A DNA stretch of 64,000 bases, from NCBI GenBank assembly GCA_022829145.1, contig CM040758.1:15790628-15854627 (forward strand), read 5' to 3'. The position numbers and the translations under genes are program-made. How positions within the stretch are numbered: position 1 is the stretch's first letter; each line of letters starts with the position of its first letter. A model generated the notes under the pieces. It had not been told where the DNA came from, ran no database searches, and was given only the letters and a program-made list of their open reading frames with translations. Shown piece by piece: positions 24,219 to 36,559 of the stretch. The stretch is from Albula goreensis (lineage: Eukaryota; Chordata; Actinopteri; Albuliformes; Albulidae).

Positions 24219-25500
24219 ATGGTGCAGAGCAGAAGCTGTAATTAATAAGAATGTATTGAGGATATGATACGAAACAAAAACACTGGGAGAATTAAAACAC
24301 AAGGCCACGAATGGGGATGAATAGCAACAATCTGCAATGCCTTTCCTAAGCCACATGGTCCATAGTTGCACACACAAAAGAAACCGCTTACCCCTTCGTT
24401 TTTTACACACATACAGAAAAAAGGGAAAAAGACTCAAAAAAACGCTGATGGTGAGTGTTGCAGGTAACAGTGGCTGACGGCTGAATTGATAGCAATGCTA
24501 AATCAGAGAGACACCAGGCGAAGAGACCAGTCTCCCCACCCTCCATTAGTATGGGTGTCCACTCACTTGGGTTTGTTGGAGGGGGGGTTCTTGTGACATT
24601 TGGCACTGGCTGTAATGGAGGCCTAACCTTTAAATGCTGTTTGGATGAACCCATTTTTCACCTTCCGGCTTCCAATTGAAAAGAGTTCTCACCTGGTCTT
24701 TTCATTAGCCACGAAAATGGAGAACACACCAGGAGAGAACACACAGGAGGCCTGTAACAGCACCTGGAAGGGGTGACCCAAAAATACGTATATCCATCAT
24801 GTGGCCTTTTCCTATCTACGATTTTTAAAATATATATGTAATATATACTCAAGAGATTGGTGCGTAGATAGATGATGGCTGCATGATGGATGGACGTATT
24901 TTTCTCAGTTCTTTGCGGTCCTCATTCTATATTCATTGAGGCGACAGAAAAGGATGGGCAGAAGTAAGAATCGAGCCATTCACCTACTTTTCAGAGTGCA
25001 GCAGCCACGCAGGGGGTCTTAACCCTGGGATTTGTTATCAGTAGAGACCCTCATTCACTGGAGGTTTGGGAAGCTAAGCCTGTTGTGTGACTCCAAGGTA
25101 CTCACTGGATTAGGGGGGCTCATCGTCAGCCTAGTTTTTTTTTCCTTCCTGAAGTTGCCTTCGGATAAGGCAATGTATCATATTTCCTCAATGTGTCACA
25201 AAAATAAGCAAAATCAGAATAAGCTGTAAAAAAAGAATAGTTAAATTATTTAAATATTTAATATGGAAGTCTGTATGTGTGTGTGCCACAAAATTGGCCA
25301 TCTTCAATAAATTGAATTATGTGTATATGTATAATTTTAATGCCCCAGCCTCTCCCTCCCTTCAATTTGATATTTTAAAGCATATTTTTTCCTAAAGGGA
25401 TCCTGCTCTTCCTACAACATATTGTGCCAGTGTGGTCTTTGACACTTTGATCTCAAAATGCACTGAGTAAATACTGTAAGGTTGTGGATTTCTTTCTTTA

Positions 25501-25580
25501 TCACACACACTCATGCATACACACATGTGACAACACAAACATACACACAAACGCACACACACACATACTCACATACACAT
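25501..25580. repeat. CA-rich imperfect microsatellite
   Basis: CACACA runs interrupted by TCATGCAT, CATGTGA and TACTCA. Confidence 0.85.
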
Positions 25581-27075
25581 CCAAAAAGGGAATTGAATAG
25601 TATAAGCAGACTGATTTGTTCTGTGAACCACATTTCACCACCCAAGATGGGGAAGCGTACAGATTCCATCTGCCTCCATACTCTGTCATGTCTACTTCTG
25701 TCACTTCTATCTGGTTGTACCAACCGAAGCACAAACACATAATTAACACATAATTAACTCTCAGCTACAGGGCCCTGAAATAAGAAAAAAAAAACTGGTG
25801 GATATTTTCACCATTCATTCTTCACAAGTTAAGAAGAAAAAAATATGATGGGTTCTTTTGTCCTGTACAGTCCATTTCATGATTCTTGACTGGAAATTAT
25901 GTTAGATTCACCACAAATAGCCACTACATGACTTTAGATTTGATGTTAATAATTTGTTCACTTTCAGTATCCGTAGGAGGCTTTGTCATGTTGATTGAAA
26001 TGCGTTTGTCAGCGGAAAAGGGAGAGGCTGGTTTGAGTTATTCACCCAGCAAATGGTCCGCAAATGTAATGTGGCAAATAATAGACAGAGTATGAATATT
26101 TTATTTGTCTGGGTCCTCGACAAGCACAATTTGGTTATCAAGCTGTGACAGGGAGATGGCTTGAATGACAGCTCCATCGCCTCTTTTGTGTCAATGTTTT
26201 ATCTCCTCCGTCTCTTCTCTTGACTTTGCTGGAGATCGCCCTCCCTCGTAATTATTTTGTGGCAGTACGCCATCATCTCATTTGTCAGTTTGTGTAAGTT
26301 TATGTAAAACACAAATGATTGGAGGGTACGGATACAAGGTGTAAATAAACAATGGGCCTGGAGGTGTCATGAGAATGCAGAGGAATGATGGGGAGTTTTG
26401 CACTGGTGTCCCCTATTTAAATCTAAGAACAGTTGCAAAATCCTAGAAAGAAAAACTGTGGGTCTAAACCATCCCTGGCAGAGACAAATGGGAAAGTCAT
26501 TGTTTCTGTTGCCTGTAGAGATGATTAGCCACAATCAAATCATTGATTTCAAGATCAGTCATGGAAATGCTGAGCCCAAAGGTAGGGGGTGGGTGGGGGT
26601 TACATGTTGGACCATCACTACACACATACTGAGCAGATTGATTGCACTTGCTGGAGATGGAAGGGAAATCTTTGAAGTCTGCTGGATGGTAATCCAGGTT
26701 ACATTCTGCTAATCTGAAATGCAAAACATTTGGCTACATCTGAAGCAGGGGCCAAGCCATAAGATTTTCTCCTGATGATTTCTGTGTCCATCTCTTTTTT
26801 TCCTTCCTCTTTTTCTCCCAGAATGCAATTTGTGACCTTTTTGTTGTGGGCAAGTCAGTACTGTGTAAATATTCATGTTCTTGCAAGTGTACGGCAGGCC
26901 ATCTCTGGAATGCCCTGTGTTCCAGCATCAGTGAAAGCAGGTGATTGCTTGTTGGTGATTTCTGGGTTTTCGCATGCATCAGTCTGCATCAGTGTGGCAG
27001 GGCTTGCGAGTGATCGATGTGAGTATGTGTCAATGACTGCCTGGTGCTCCACTGGACCGGTCCTGGACTAAGTCA

Positions 27076-27113
27076 CACGAGAGGGGGTTCATGCTGAGGT
27101 TGTCCCCCTCGTG
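27076..27113. other. Inverted repeat / hairpin
   Basis: CACGAGAGGGGG (27076-27087) pairs with CCCCCTCGTG (27104-27113) apart from one bulged A, with a 16-base loop. Confidence 0.5.
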
Positions 27114-27232
27114 CTTAGGAGGGCACCAGGGTAAGCTTGGGGTGGAACAATGGTGCTGTGGCATTTATCAAAGGTTCTACAGTTAGTACTGTGATGTTAC
27201 GGTTGAAATGGCACACTGCATCACTAAGTAAT

Positions 27233-27338
<106 letters not shown>

Positions 27339-27339
27339 T

Positions 27340-28860
27340 AAAGCAGGGGCAGAGTGATGTGTTTTTTCAAGTAAATAAAGAAAACACCAGAAGATGTGCA
27401 TTCAGCCTCCACTACATTTGCTGCACACTATAACAGTTTCCAGTGATGTCCTTGCTTTTAAAGAGGGATTTATAATTGCTTATATAACATGAAGAAATTG
27501 TGATGCAAGGGGGATTGGAAATATGAAGAAAGAGAATATTGTGGTTGTTTTTTCTTAGTCAGATAGCTGTAGGAACACCAATGGAGATAGTAGAGTGTGT
27601 GAATGTGGAAGTGTGTGTGTGTGCTGTCAGTTTAAAACATGTCCATTATTTTGGCTGGAGTCCCACAATTATTTAAGAGGCAGTATGCTGAGCACATTCA
27701 GTGTCAGTTACATATTCTGCATTATTTGGATGTATTTTAGCCCATGCTTTTACCAGAATTTATAACATTTATATCATATACTGTCGTATAAACAGATTTA
27801 TGCATTTTGTCAGGTTGTGGCTTTGTAGAATTTTCTCCACCAAATACCAAAACAGTTGAATGTTTAATCCCCTGTGGGCCTTTTTTTTTTAGGGGGAACG
27901 GCATGGTGGCCAGAACCAAGAATTAAGCCCATGCCTGGACTGTTGTCTTGGTCTCACTGCTTCTCGCTACGCTTGTGTGGGACGTTCTCACGGATGGATT
28001 TGGGTTCCCACAGGGGCCAATTGTTTCTCTCTCCATGATTTGCTCTACCTCTGGGCTGATGGAGGAGATCACCTGCTCTATTTAGTTGTGCGGTGGTGCT
28101 GGGCCCAGCTCCCTACTGTTAGACCTTTGTGGCCATTCTGTCTCCAAATAGAGAGAACTCTTGATCAAGCTTCAATAGGCTCCCCAGCCACACCAGTTTT
28201 TTTTTTTTTTTTTGAAGGGTCTCTTTTCTCCTTTTTTCATATGATGATTGTTATATTTTCGACCCTTTAGAATCCACATCCCCCTCCCTCACTGAAAATT
28301 TTTCTGACGGGGTGACAATCATCTAGGACGTGCATGACGGGCCCGCCAAGCAGAAGCAGAATTCTTTTTTTTTTTGGGTGATTTTTTTTTGTTAAAACTT
28401 TGCTTTTGTTTAGTTCTGTCTTTTTATTCTCTTTCCCTCTCTCTGCCAACCCACACCCCCCGCCTTGTCCTCCCCCTCTGCCCCTCTGCTCTCTTTCTCT
28501 CCTCTGCTCTCACACTCAGACCTTTATGCGCCCCCAACCTGCCCCCACCCCGCTGCTCTCTCCATGCGGGGGGGCGAGTCGGGATCTGAACAGCCTGGCT
28601 TAATACACCCAGGGAGATCAGCGTTCCCCTCCACCACAGGGTGCACCCCAGGGAGTCCTGAGGGACGCAGGCAGCTGGACCCTGTCCCCCACACACCTCC
28701 TCTGTGCCCCTCATGAGCACATCACAATGTATATCCCACACAGCCAGGGGCAGGGGGGCATCAGAGAGCACATAAAGAAAAGATTTCTCTCTCTTTCTCT
28801 AAAGTAAATGCTTTCCCTCACTCTCCTGTTCCTCCCCCTTGCAGCTCTTGCAGACATCTG
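27340..28860. other. Intron with weak repeat hints and C-rich tract
   Basis: CCCCTGTGGG (27869-27878) and CCCACAGGGG (28007-28016) form a distant inverted repeat. The stretch between (GGCATGGTGG, ACTGTTGTCTTGGTCTCAC, GTGTGGGACGTTCTCACGG) faintly resembles a common fish tRNA-like repeat but is too eroded to call. A T run sits at 28198-28213 and a C/T-rich tract at 28418-28514. Confidence 0.3.
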
Positions 28861-28861
28861 T

Positions 28862-28965
28862 AGCTGGTGTGGCACAGCGGTCAGGGAGCTGAGGTTATGC
28901 CCTGTGGAAGGCAGGTTCTCTTCCCAAACACGACTCAGCCATTTTACCCTTCACCAAGGGTGTAA
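28862..28965 (+). mobile_element. tRNA-derived SINE fragment, degraded
   Basis: GGTGTGGCACAGCGGTCAGGG is an A-box-like tRNA head and CAGGTTCTCTTCCCA a decayed B-box, spaced as in a tRNA promoter. A further ATTTTACCCTTCACCAAGG resembles the ACCCTTGAGCAAGG body of fish SINEs. Only the 5' part is clear. Confidence 0.5.
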
Positions 28966-28989
28966 AACTCAACATGTGTACTGAACAAA

Positions 28990-30200
28990 AAAAATGTAAG
29001 TGATAGATTATGGTTTTTCAAAAGCAAAATCACAGACATGAAATTCAAATGAGCACCAGAAACCTTAACTTCAACTTTAAGTGCTATCAAGGAATTCCTG
29101 CTCTCAGCTTTGAAACCTGCCTGCTACAGTCTTGCAGCTTTGTTGGTCTGCTGCACTTCAAACAACATACTCACCACTACGCAGATTGTTTCACACCCTC
29201 TCTGAGAGAGCCTAATTCATACTCTGAGTATGCGTTCACCCTCTTCACAGATATCTGTAGGCTACACTTCATGAGTCCCCCACTTGACTCATGGGTCATA
29301 GTTCAACATTAATATGTTAATTAGCATTTTTAATATTTTTCAGTTTTGGAAAAAGTGAATAAATATTGTGCTCCTAATCACAAAGCTTCTTTCCTAAGTT
29401 TTTGTAAAAGAGATGTCGTGTAAGAACATTTGTTTTACCCGCAGCTTTATTGTTTTGTGTGGTGAAAATGACAACCAAATCAATGTAGTCCCCCTATCAG
29501 AATGTTGACAGAAATTAGCCAGCTCATAGATAAAGGTATCTACATAAAATGTGCATATTTCCCAGCCTGAATAAATACTGCTCTTCCAACCAAGAAAACC
29601 AACATTTTTTTTATTTAGCTCTGTATGCCATACTTTTAGATTTATTATTACATTTTTACATGTTATACATTTATCTTTATATATTTACATGCAATATTTA
29701 GTTATACATTTTGATTTTAGCATGTGGAAAGTACAGCACTTTAAATACATAGCCCCACCCATTTTAGGGCACTGTAACATTTGGACATATTCATGTTATG
29801 TTAAGTGAAGTAGTCATGTTTAGTACTTCTTTGTGTATCCTTTGCATGCAGTGACTGCTTGATGTATGTGAACCATAGACATTGCCAGGTGATGAGTATC
29901 TTCTCCCATGATGCTTTGCCATCATTTTCAGCTCCAGGTATTCATATACACACACAGGCAAATCTTTCTTTCCCACTCAGACCGATAAACATCAGGATTG
30001 CCAAACTGGATCGAGTGGCCCAGCAGCTCAATGCAGAATGCTCATTTTAGCATTGAGTACTCTGTTTCTGTAGGTACACCTAGGGAAATTGCCAACGAGC
30101 AATTTCTCTCACCTGGGGGTGGTGGGGAAGAAACAAAACTTTGCATTGATTAGCCTGTAGAAATATTCCAATGCCAATGGAAGTCCCTCTACCAAGGACT
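28990..30200. other. Intron, nothing recognised
   Basis: AT-rich, no exon or repeat family seen; ends near a T run at 30204-30223. Confidence 0.45.
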
Positions 30201-30890
30201 AGATTTTTTTTTTTTTTTTTTTTAAATTGGCCTCTTATCAATAGGAAATTGGATAAATGTAGCCAACCTGAGCTGTGGAAAGCAGGGTTTTGAATGTGAT
30301 ATCTCTTCCTCTGGCAGCTCCAGGTTCTCTGGCGCCTCTGTGGTCCCAGATATAACCCTCTGTGCAGGGACTTCCTCTGGTATGGTAGTTTATTTAAATA
30401 TTGAATCAGCAGGGGTACTCTGAAATGCGGTACCATTACTCAGTCGAAGGTAAGTGGGCCTAGACGATCAGTGCGTGTAGGAGAGGTCAGGGGGAGGGAA
30501 ATATTGATTTATATTGTGTATGCCCCACTTTCCCGATTTTCATGCTTTTTCCCCCAGCAGAATACAAATTGGCTAATAAATATAAAAAATAAATAAATGA
30601 ACAAACAAACAGAGTGGATTTGGAGTGGAATGATAACCGTAAGGCAGCCAGTACATTTCAAAAGGCTACAAATAGGTGAAGGATGGAATATATTTCTCTG
30701 ATGCCATCCCATGATGCTTTTGGAGGGTGTGGTATGTCCTCATTATAGAGCTGAGGTGTCCTGTAATGAGAAACCTATGTCTCTATCTGTCTGTGTGAAG
30801 GTTATGAGAACACAACACACCTCTCTCAGCTGCTTCTTGATTGGACATCAAGTTCCATCAAGAGTTTGACACCAGTGAGGTGATCACATG

Positions 30891-30957
<67 letters not shown>
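30891..30957. repeat. Compound (TC)n(CA)n microsatellite
   Basis: TC run to 30934 followed directly by a CA run to about 30957. Confidence 0.95.
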
Positions 30958-30959
<2 letters not shown>

Positions 30960-30964
<5 letters not shown>

Positions 30965-33900
30965 ACAGCCAACCTATTCACAACCCCACCCTTTCCCTCC
31001 CTAGATTTCATGTAGTGCTATGGCATGCAGCAGCTGCCTAATTCATGCAAGGTAGTCAGTGTTCACACATACAGTCAAATGTTAATGTACAGAGTGTTTG
31101 ATGTGTGTTAACAATGCTTGGTTGCTTATTTCACAGAGGATGTCCTTGTATTACACCTTGGTCTCATCTAGCAGGCTCATGCTCTTCAGTTTGCAAAGCT
31201 GTTAAAACAGGAATTCAGATAGGAGCATGATACAATTTCCCTTTTACACGTAATTAATTCCTCACTTGATTCTTTTTTTAATAAAATGTCTGAATAGCGG
31301 TAAATTATCTGGAAATACATAGAGATTAATGTGTTTTCTTTTTTTCTGCTGTCATCACACATACGCACATGCATTTTTAATAAGGACTCAGAGCATGAAA
31401 TCTATACCTCTGTTCTAGTAGAGGGAAATCGATTCTGTGCACATTATTTGGTAGCACTGTTTTATGTTAGAGACTAGAGAGAGATGCTCGTTCACACATC
31501 TGTATAAGTTCCAGCTCCGCAACACCTCAGGATATAAAAACAAAAGCCTTTAAGAAGAGTGACACTGTATTTATTCAATGCTTTAGTGACGCATATTCCA
31601 TCTACCATATTATGTGAGTTATAGAGTTGGGTACTTTGCAGGGTTTCCAACAGAAATTAGCAGAAATGGCCACGTCCTCCCAGCCTTTACAGACATCAAC
31701 TTCTGTAACGTCTGACATCATATAAACATACAGAATTCAGCCATGTATTCACACAGATACAGAATGAAGAACAAAATATGGGTTAGTTTGTGGATTCCCA
31801 CACCTGTTTTGTTCAGTAAAGATGGTTGAACTGAGATGCTAGCATGTAATTGACTGCTGAAGTCTTGTCCAGCAGAATGCCTCGGGGGTTCATATTCAGT
31901 TGCTCAACTTTTTTTCATGCAAAACCATAATTAATATTAATTGAAGCTCCAGGGTAAAATAAACTGCATTTTAAAATGCATTAAGATAAACTTCATGTGT
32001 TCAGAGGAGAAACTTGTGTATGTTTCAGTTGTCCGTAGGCTATGAAAGGTGTAAAACAGGGCTGTACATTAAGTCAAACTTACTTATTCTGTTTAATCTA
32101 TTTCATGGTGTATTGATGGTGTACACGTTCATACCTGTCAGTGTGAGACATTAAACTGATGACCCTTTGGTCACTAACCTCGAAACTACTACCTTTGAGT
32201 ACCTAAGGCCTTATAGTTGTTAACACTGATATTGGTGGGTGCTACGACCAGCTAAAGTAATGGTCTTTGGGTGCAATGACATGAACATGGACAGGAGTTG
32301 GAGTCTGATGCCTGTTCCAGTACCATTTTCTGTGGTGTAGCAGGCCTCTGCAGTCTTCCTGCAACATGAAGCACAGTCATCCCAACACAATAACCTCCCA
32401 GCTCTGTTAGTAGAGTGTAGAACAAAAGGAAGTGAACATTTGTGCTTTTTTGACCCTTAGCCAAAATGACCAAGGACCTTGACGGTGCAGAAATGGGTTG
32501 GTGCCTAAAAATGCATTTGGGCATTCGAAAATGGGAGAAAACAATGTAAAAATGGCAGATAAAAAATCTGTCAAAAAATTCTTGATGCTTGATGGAGTTT
32601 AAGTACACAACCCAAGTAATAACCAGTTGATCGTATTACCGCTGGCATGCACCACCGTGTTTCAATGCACAGAAAATGTGTGCCAGTTCTTGGCACAACA
32701 GCGGTGTTGATCACTCAGCAGGGGTCCTCGGTGTGCATTATTCAGGTACAGGGCTAAGCCTGTGTGATGCAGTGAATTTTAATCTACTGCTTTGTATCAA
32801 AGGGACACATAGACTAACATTAGCAAAATATAAAGCATGCCAGGACACAATGGAGAGCACATTAAAAATTGCACAATGGACAGGCTCCTGGCGAGAAAAC
32901 CACAGTTAGTCATCCAACCACTTCATTTCACACCTGTCAGTTTGATACTGTGGGTTTTTCATAGCGTTGCATCTCGTCCTCAACAAAACCGTGTAATATC
33001 TGATGAGCTGGAGCTGGGTTATATGTGCCGCAGTGCATGATGAAACACAAAAATGAAAGACAATGCCAAGGGTGAATTCCCGGAAACGATTGCTGTTGAT
33101 CTAAATGGCCACAAGGAATGACAATATGGAGAATTTGATTGCCTTAATGGATAGTTTATGTGACAATTACCTATGTTGCATATCAGTTATGCTTGAAAAT
33201 ATATGTATGATTAAAATATCTACCATATGCTTTACACTGTAGCTCTGTTTGGCATTTGTTCTTCAACTTTAATAGGTCTCAATTGTTTTTTGCATTTGTT
33301 TTAAAAAAATTACACTCACACAATAACAAGTCATATAAGAAAACAAAAATACAAAAGCACATCCTGAAGTCATGTTAACACCTCAACTTTGTGGTATTTT
33401 GTTATATTTTTTTTTTTTTTTTTGTCATTTTTATAGTTGTGCTATGTTTGACATCCCCACCTCCCACTTTTAGTCCCTTGGCCCTTTTCCCAGCACACCT
33501 CTTTACCTACTGTAAACCTCTGCCACTGTAAACATGGTTATCAGTGTCCCAACCACATGTGCCCCTCACCTAACATACTCCCCTGGGTGAGATCCACCCA
33601 GGCAAGGTCCTCCTGCTGAGTCAGAGTTCATACAATTCAGTTTCAAAATGATCTATGCTTTAACTTCTACATAAGGCTTTGATTCTGTGATTTGGTGATG
33701 TGGGCATATGAAAAAAAAATGTGTTGTTTGTTGCAGATGTGAGTTGCGTGCTTTTGCATGTATATGTTGATTCATTTTTTTTTATATGGCAAGTATCTCT
33801 TTTCAGTAAGTGGTCTAGTAAAAACAGAGGTCTGTCCACCCTCACCTCTGCACATTCACCTTAGACATGCACATGTTCACAGTCTGGCAAACATTCTGTA

Positions 33901-34740
33901 GGCATTGTAGCATATTGTTTGTCTGTAGATAAAAACCCATTTTGTTTACAGCTCTTACTTTTTTAGTTTCCTACTTATTGGAATAAAGTGGACTTATTGT
34001 GAAATTTGGATTGTTGTTGATGAAATTGTGCATTTGTACTTTTTAAAATTAATGATTACTATTACATTATGGTGATAAAGAAATGATGTTTTTTATCATA
34101 CCTGACCAAAAAGACTGCAAAAATGATGCTTATGTTTTTTCTAAAGGGGAGAAAAACCTGTTAGCTGTTTATTTCATTTAACAAAATAGACCTGCTTGTT
34201 TTCAGAACAAGGATTTTATTTGTTTCATGTCCAACAAAAATATACACACTTCATGCTTCACTTTACTTGTATTACTTCTCTACAGTTGAAAAGCATGCGT
34301 TGATCATGTCGTGGTAAATCTACATCACTGTGATGTTGGCAGCAAATCATCCTTACATTACTTTGTAATAAGTATGACTGTTGGCACCCTTTGTAGGTGA
34401 ACTCACATCAGTCAGCACTGTGCAGCATCTTATAAAGTACTAAGCCCAGTTGTGCTTAGAGGCTGTCTGGTTGTAGGGAGGCATGGTTCTACTGCTCCAT
34501 TCAATGGGGTCAAGGCGAAAGGGAAAGTTATAGGGTTTGAGTCAGGATACTGTACCCCCGTGCCTGCAGTCCTTGTCTGGAAAGCCACAGGAGCCTCAGA
34601 ATAAATTGATGTCAAGGTTGGCTTTTGTTCCCTCCATCAGCAGCTGCAGCTCTTTCAAAGCCTGTGGAGGGGATATCGTGGGGACATGTTTCAAAGACAA
34701 ACACAAGATTCTGAATGGTTTAAGGAGCAAGACCCACCTC
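30960..34740. other. Intron; possible hAT-like terminus at 31639
   Basis: CAGGGTTTCCAACAGAAATT at 31639 resembles the terminus CAGGGTTTCCCACAGAAATT of hAT-type elements, continuing GCAGAAATGGCCA; no second end found. A T run lies at about 33405-33423. Otherwise AT-rich with nothing recognised. Confidence 0.3.
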
Positions 34741-34752
34741 CCAATTCAACTA

Positions 34753-34815
34753 ACCCCCCCCACCTCCTCCCCAAATTCCCCTCATCCTCCCACCCCCTAC
34801 CTCCGACCCTCCCCC
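34753..34815. other. C-rich tract, possible G-quadruplex on minus strand
   Basis: Repeated CCCC/CCCTCC runs immediately upstream of the CpG-rich promoter candidate. C-tracts of this kind often border active promoters. Confidence 0.4.
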
Positions 34816-34839
34816 GCTGGGTGTAAACAGACAAAGCTC

Positions 34840-35185
34840 AGCCTATCCTGTGCGCCCGCTGCTCGGCGCTGCGCGAGCACCAGACTCTGTAACACGAGAC
34901 ATGATAGAGTGCTCTAAACTTGCAAGCGTGCGGGAACCGCTGTCTCGCGCAGGCAGAGCGGAGAGGGAGAACAGCCAGAGTAGACGGCAGTAGAAAGGTG
35001 GGAGACCAGCGTGATGCACATTTGACCTTCTAGTACAGCCCGGATAAACTAACTCTATTGGCAAAGCCTGAGATCGTTCCATGTGGCAGTTCGTTTTTTT
35101 TCCATCAGTGCGGTTATGTATGTGGAATGGGAGGAGGCGACACCCTGGGCATTTTAAACCAGCGCTGCCCGCAACTGTACATCAC
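34840..35185 (+). promoter_or_regulatory. Candidate internal promoter (small CpG-rich patch)
   Basis: About 20 CpGs occur in roughly 350 bases (for example GCGCCCGCTGCTCGGCGC and CTCGCGCAG), in sharp contrast to the CpG-poor intron on both sides. It ends with a TATA-like TTTTAAA at 35152-35158, about 90 bases before a splice donor. In vertebrates such unmethylated-looking patches usually mark transcription starts. It lies on the sense strand of tenm3 and would drive a shorter transcript that skips the exon at 1-57. Confidence 0.4.
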
Positions 35186-35248
35186 TATCTGAGCCGAAGA
35201 GGTGGTCTTGCTTAACCCTTTGGGGAGCAGCTAGAGGAATTGACTAAG
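35183..35248 (+). other. Candidate non-coding alternative first exon
   Basis: The sequence from about 25-30 bases after the TATA-like box to the donor CTAAG|GTAACC at 35249. It contains no ATG, so translation of such a transcript would begin in a later exon and yield a teneurin with a shortened intracellular domain. The start position is estimated from TATA spacing only. Confidence 0.28.
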
Positions 35249-35259
35249 GTAACCGCTGA

Positions 35260-35950
35260 ACTTTTCTCATGTACATTATTCGAAAGCAAAAATAACTAAC
35301 AGCGACCTCCTCATGTGTTGGCTTATTCTACAATTAATTTTGTTCGCAATTTGAATAAAGATATGTTGGTCGGTATGAATGAGCACGATAGCGTATCATA
35401 AAACGGTCGAATATTATCCCTTTCGTGTGTGAATGTATGTGTCGTGTGTATGTGTCGTTTTAATCCATTTTTAATGGACAGAACACATGAAGCATATATC
35501 TATGTGTCTCCTTTACATTTATGAATTATATTAACATGTTTGGATTAGTCAGACATAGGTTATTTTAGATTTCGATTTTTTTGTCAGGCACCTGTTCTAA
35601 TTGATATCAGTAACCAGCTAATTAGGGACACTGAGCAGAAAGGCTCCATATAAAAAAATCTCCAGATCTAAAGCAAACATTCTAGAAATTATTATTTTTT
35701 TTTTTTTTTTCATTTGCTGTCCTGTGCTTCAGAATTGAGAGATGGAAAGGTTTTACACTGAGTAATACTGAATATTAGTATAGTACTTAAGAGTAATTTC
35801 TTCTGCAGTGGAAATATTTGCAGTGGGAGTAGTTGAAAGCTGACAGAAGCTTTGCAAGACTTTAGTGTCAGGTTATACCCTCTGCAGATAAAGTAATGTG
35901 TAACTTCATTGGGCCATTTTGTAAAGCATTCTTTCATAAAATATTTGTAT
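35260..35950. other. Intron after candidate exon
   Basis: AT-rich; a T run at about 35694-35710. Nothing else recognised. Confidence 0.45.
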
Positions 35951-35952
35951 TT

Positions 35953-36059
<107 letters not shown>

Positions 36060-36305
36060 ATTAAACTAGGAATTTATTCTGCATAATGTTTAGGTTCATT
36101 AGACACATGCTATATCTAGGATTAAATTTATGGTATCTTTTGCACACACACAAATGTAGTGAATTAATAAAATACAGACAGTGATGCTCTTACCTGCATA
36201 GCTGAATACAGTAATGTAAATGTTTGGGTTGTGGTATATGTTAATTTTAGATGAAATTGCACATGTAAATTTAGAAGCCCTGCAAATGAAATGGAATTCA
36301 CAATG

Positions 36306-36306
<1 letters not shown>

Positions 36307-36336
<30 letters not shown>
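36307..36336. repeat. (TA)n microsatellite
   Basis: Perfect TA run of about 15 units. Confidence 0.9.
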
Positions 36337-36337
<1 letters not shown>

Positions 36338-36524
36338 TTATGGTGGAAGTGAGGAGCTGTGGTGCAAACTCTCTGAAACCTCAAAAAAAGGTGACATTAG
36401 TGCTTGAGTGAAGTGTAAAGGTATGTAACATTCTTCATGTAGAAGGGGTTACTGCCTGGTTCCACTTTATGTCATGTATTAAGCTGCCAGTTGATTTATG
36501 ATTGTGCAGCACCCAACCTCCACA

Positions 36525-36549
36525 CCCCCCCACCCCCACCCCCACCCCC
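36525..36549 (-). other. Possible G-quadruplex (minus strand)
   Basis: Four C runs of five or more separated by single A residues give a textbook G4 motif on the minus strand. Confidence 0.5.
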
Positions 36550-36559
36550 AAATAGAATC

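Noticed and set aside
27880-28220. Possible eroded tRNA-like repeat
   Set aside because: Only scattered short matches to the family I had in mind; not enough to call.
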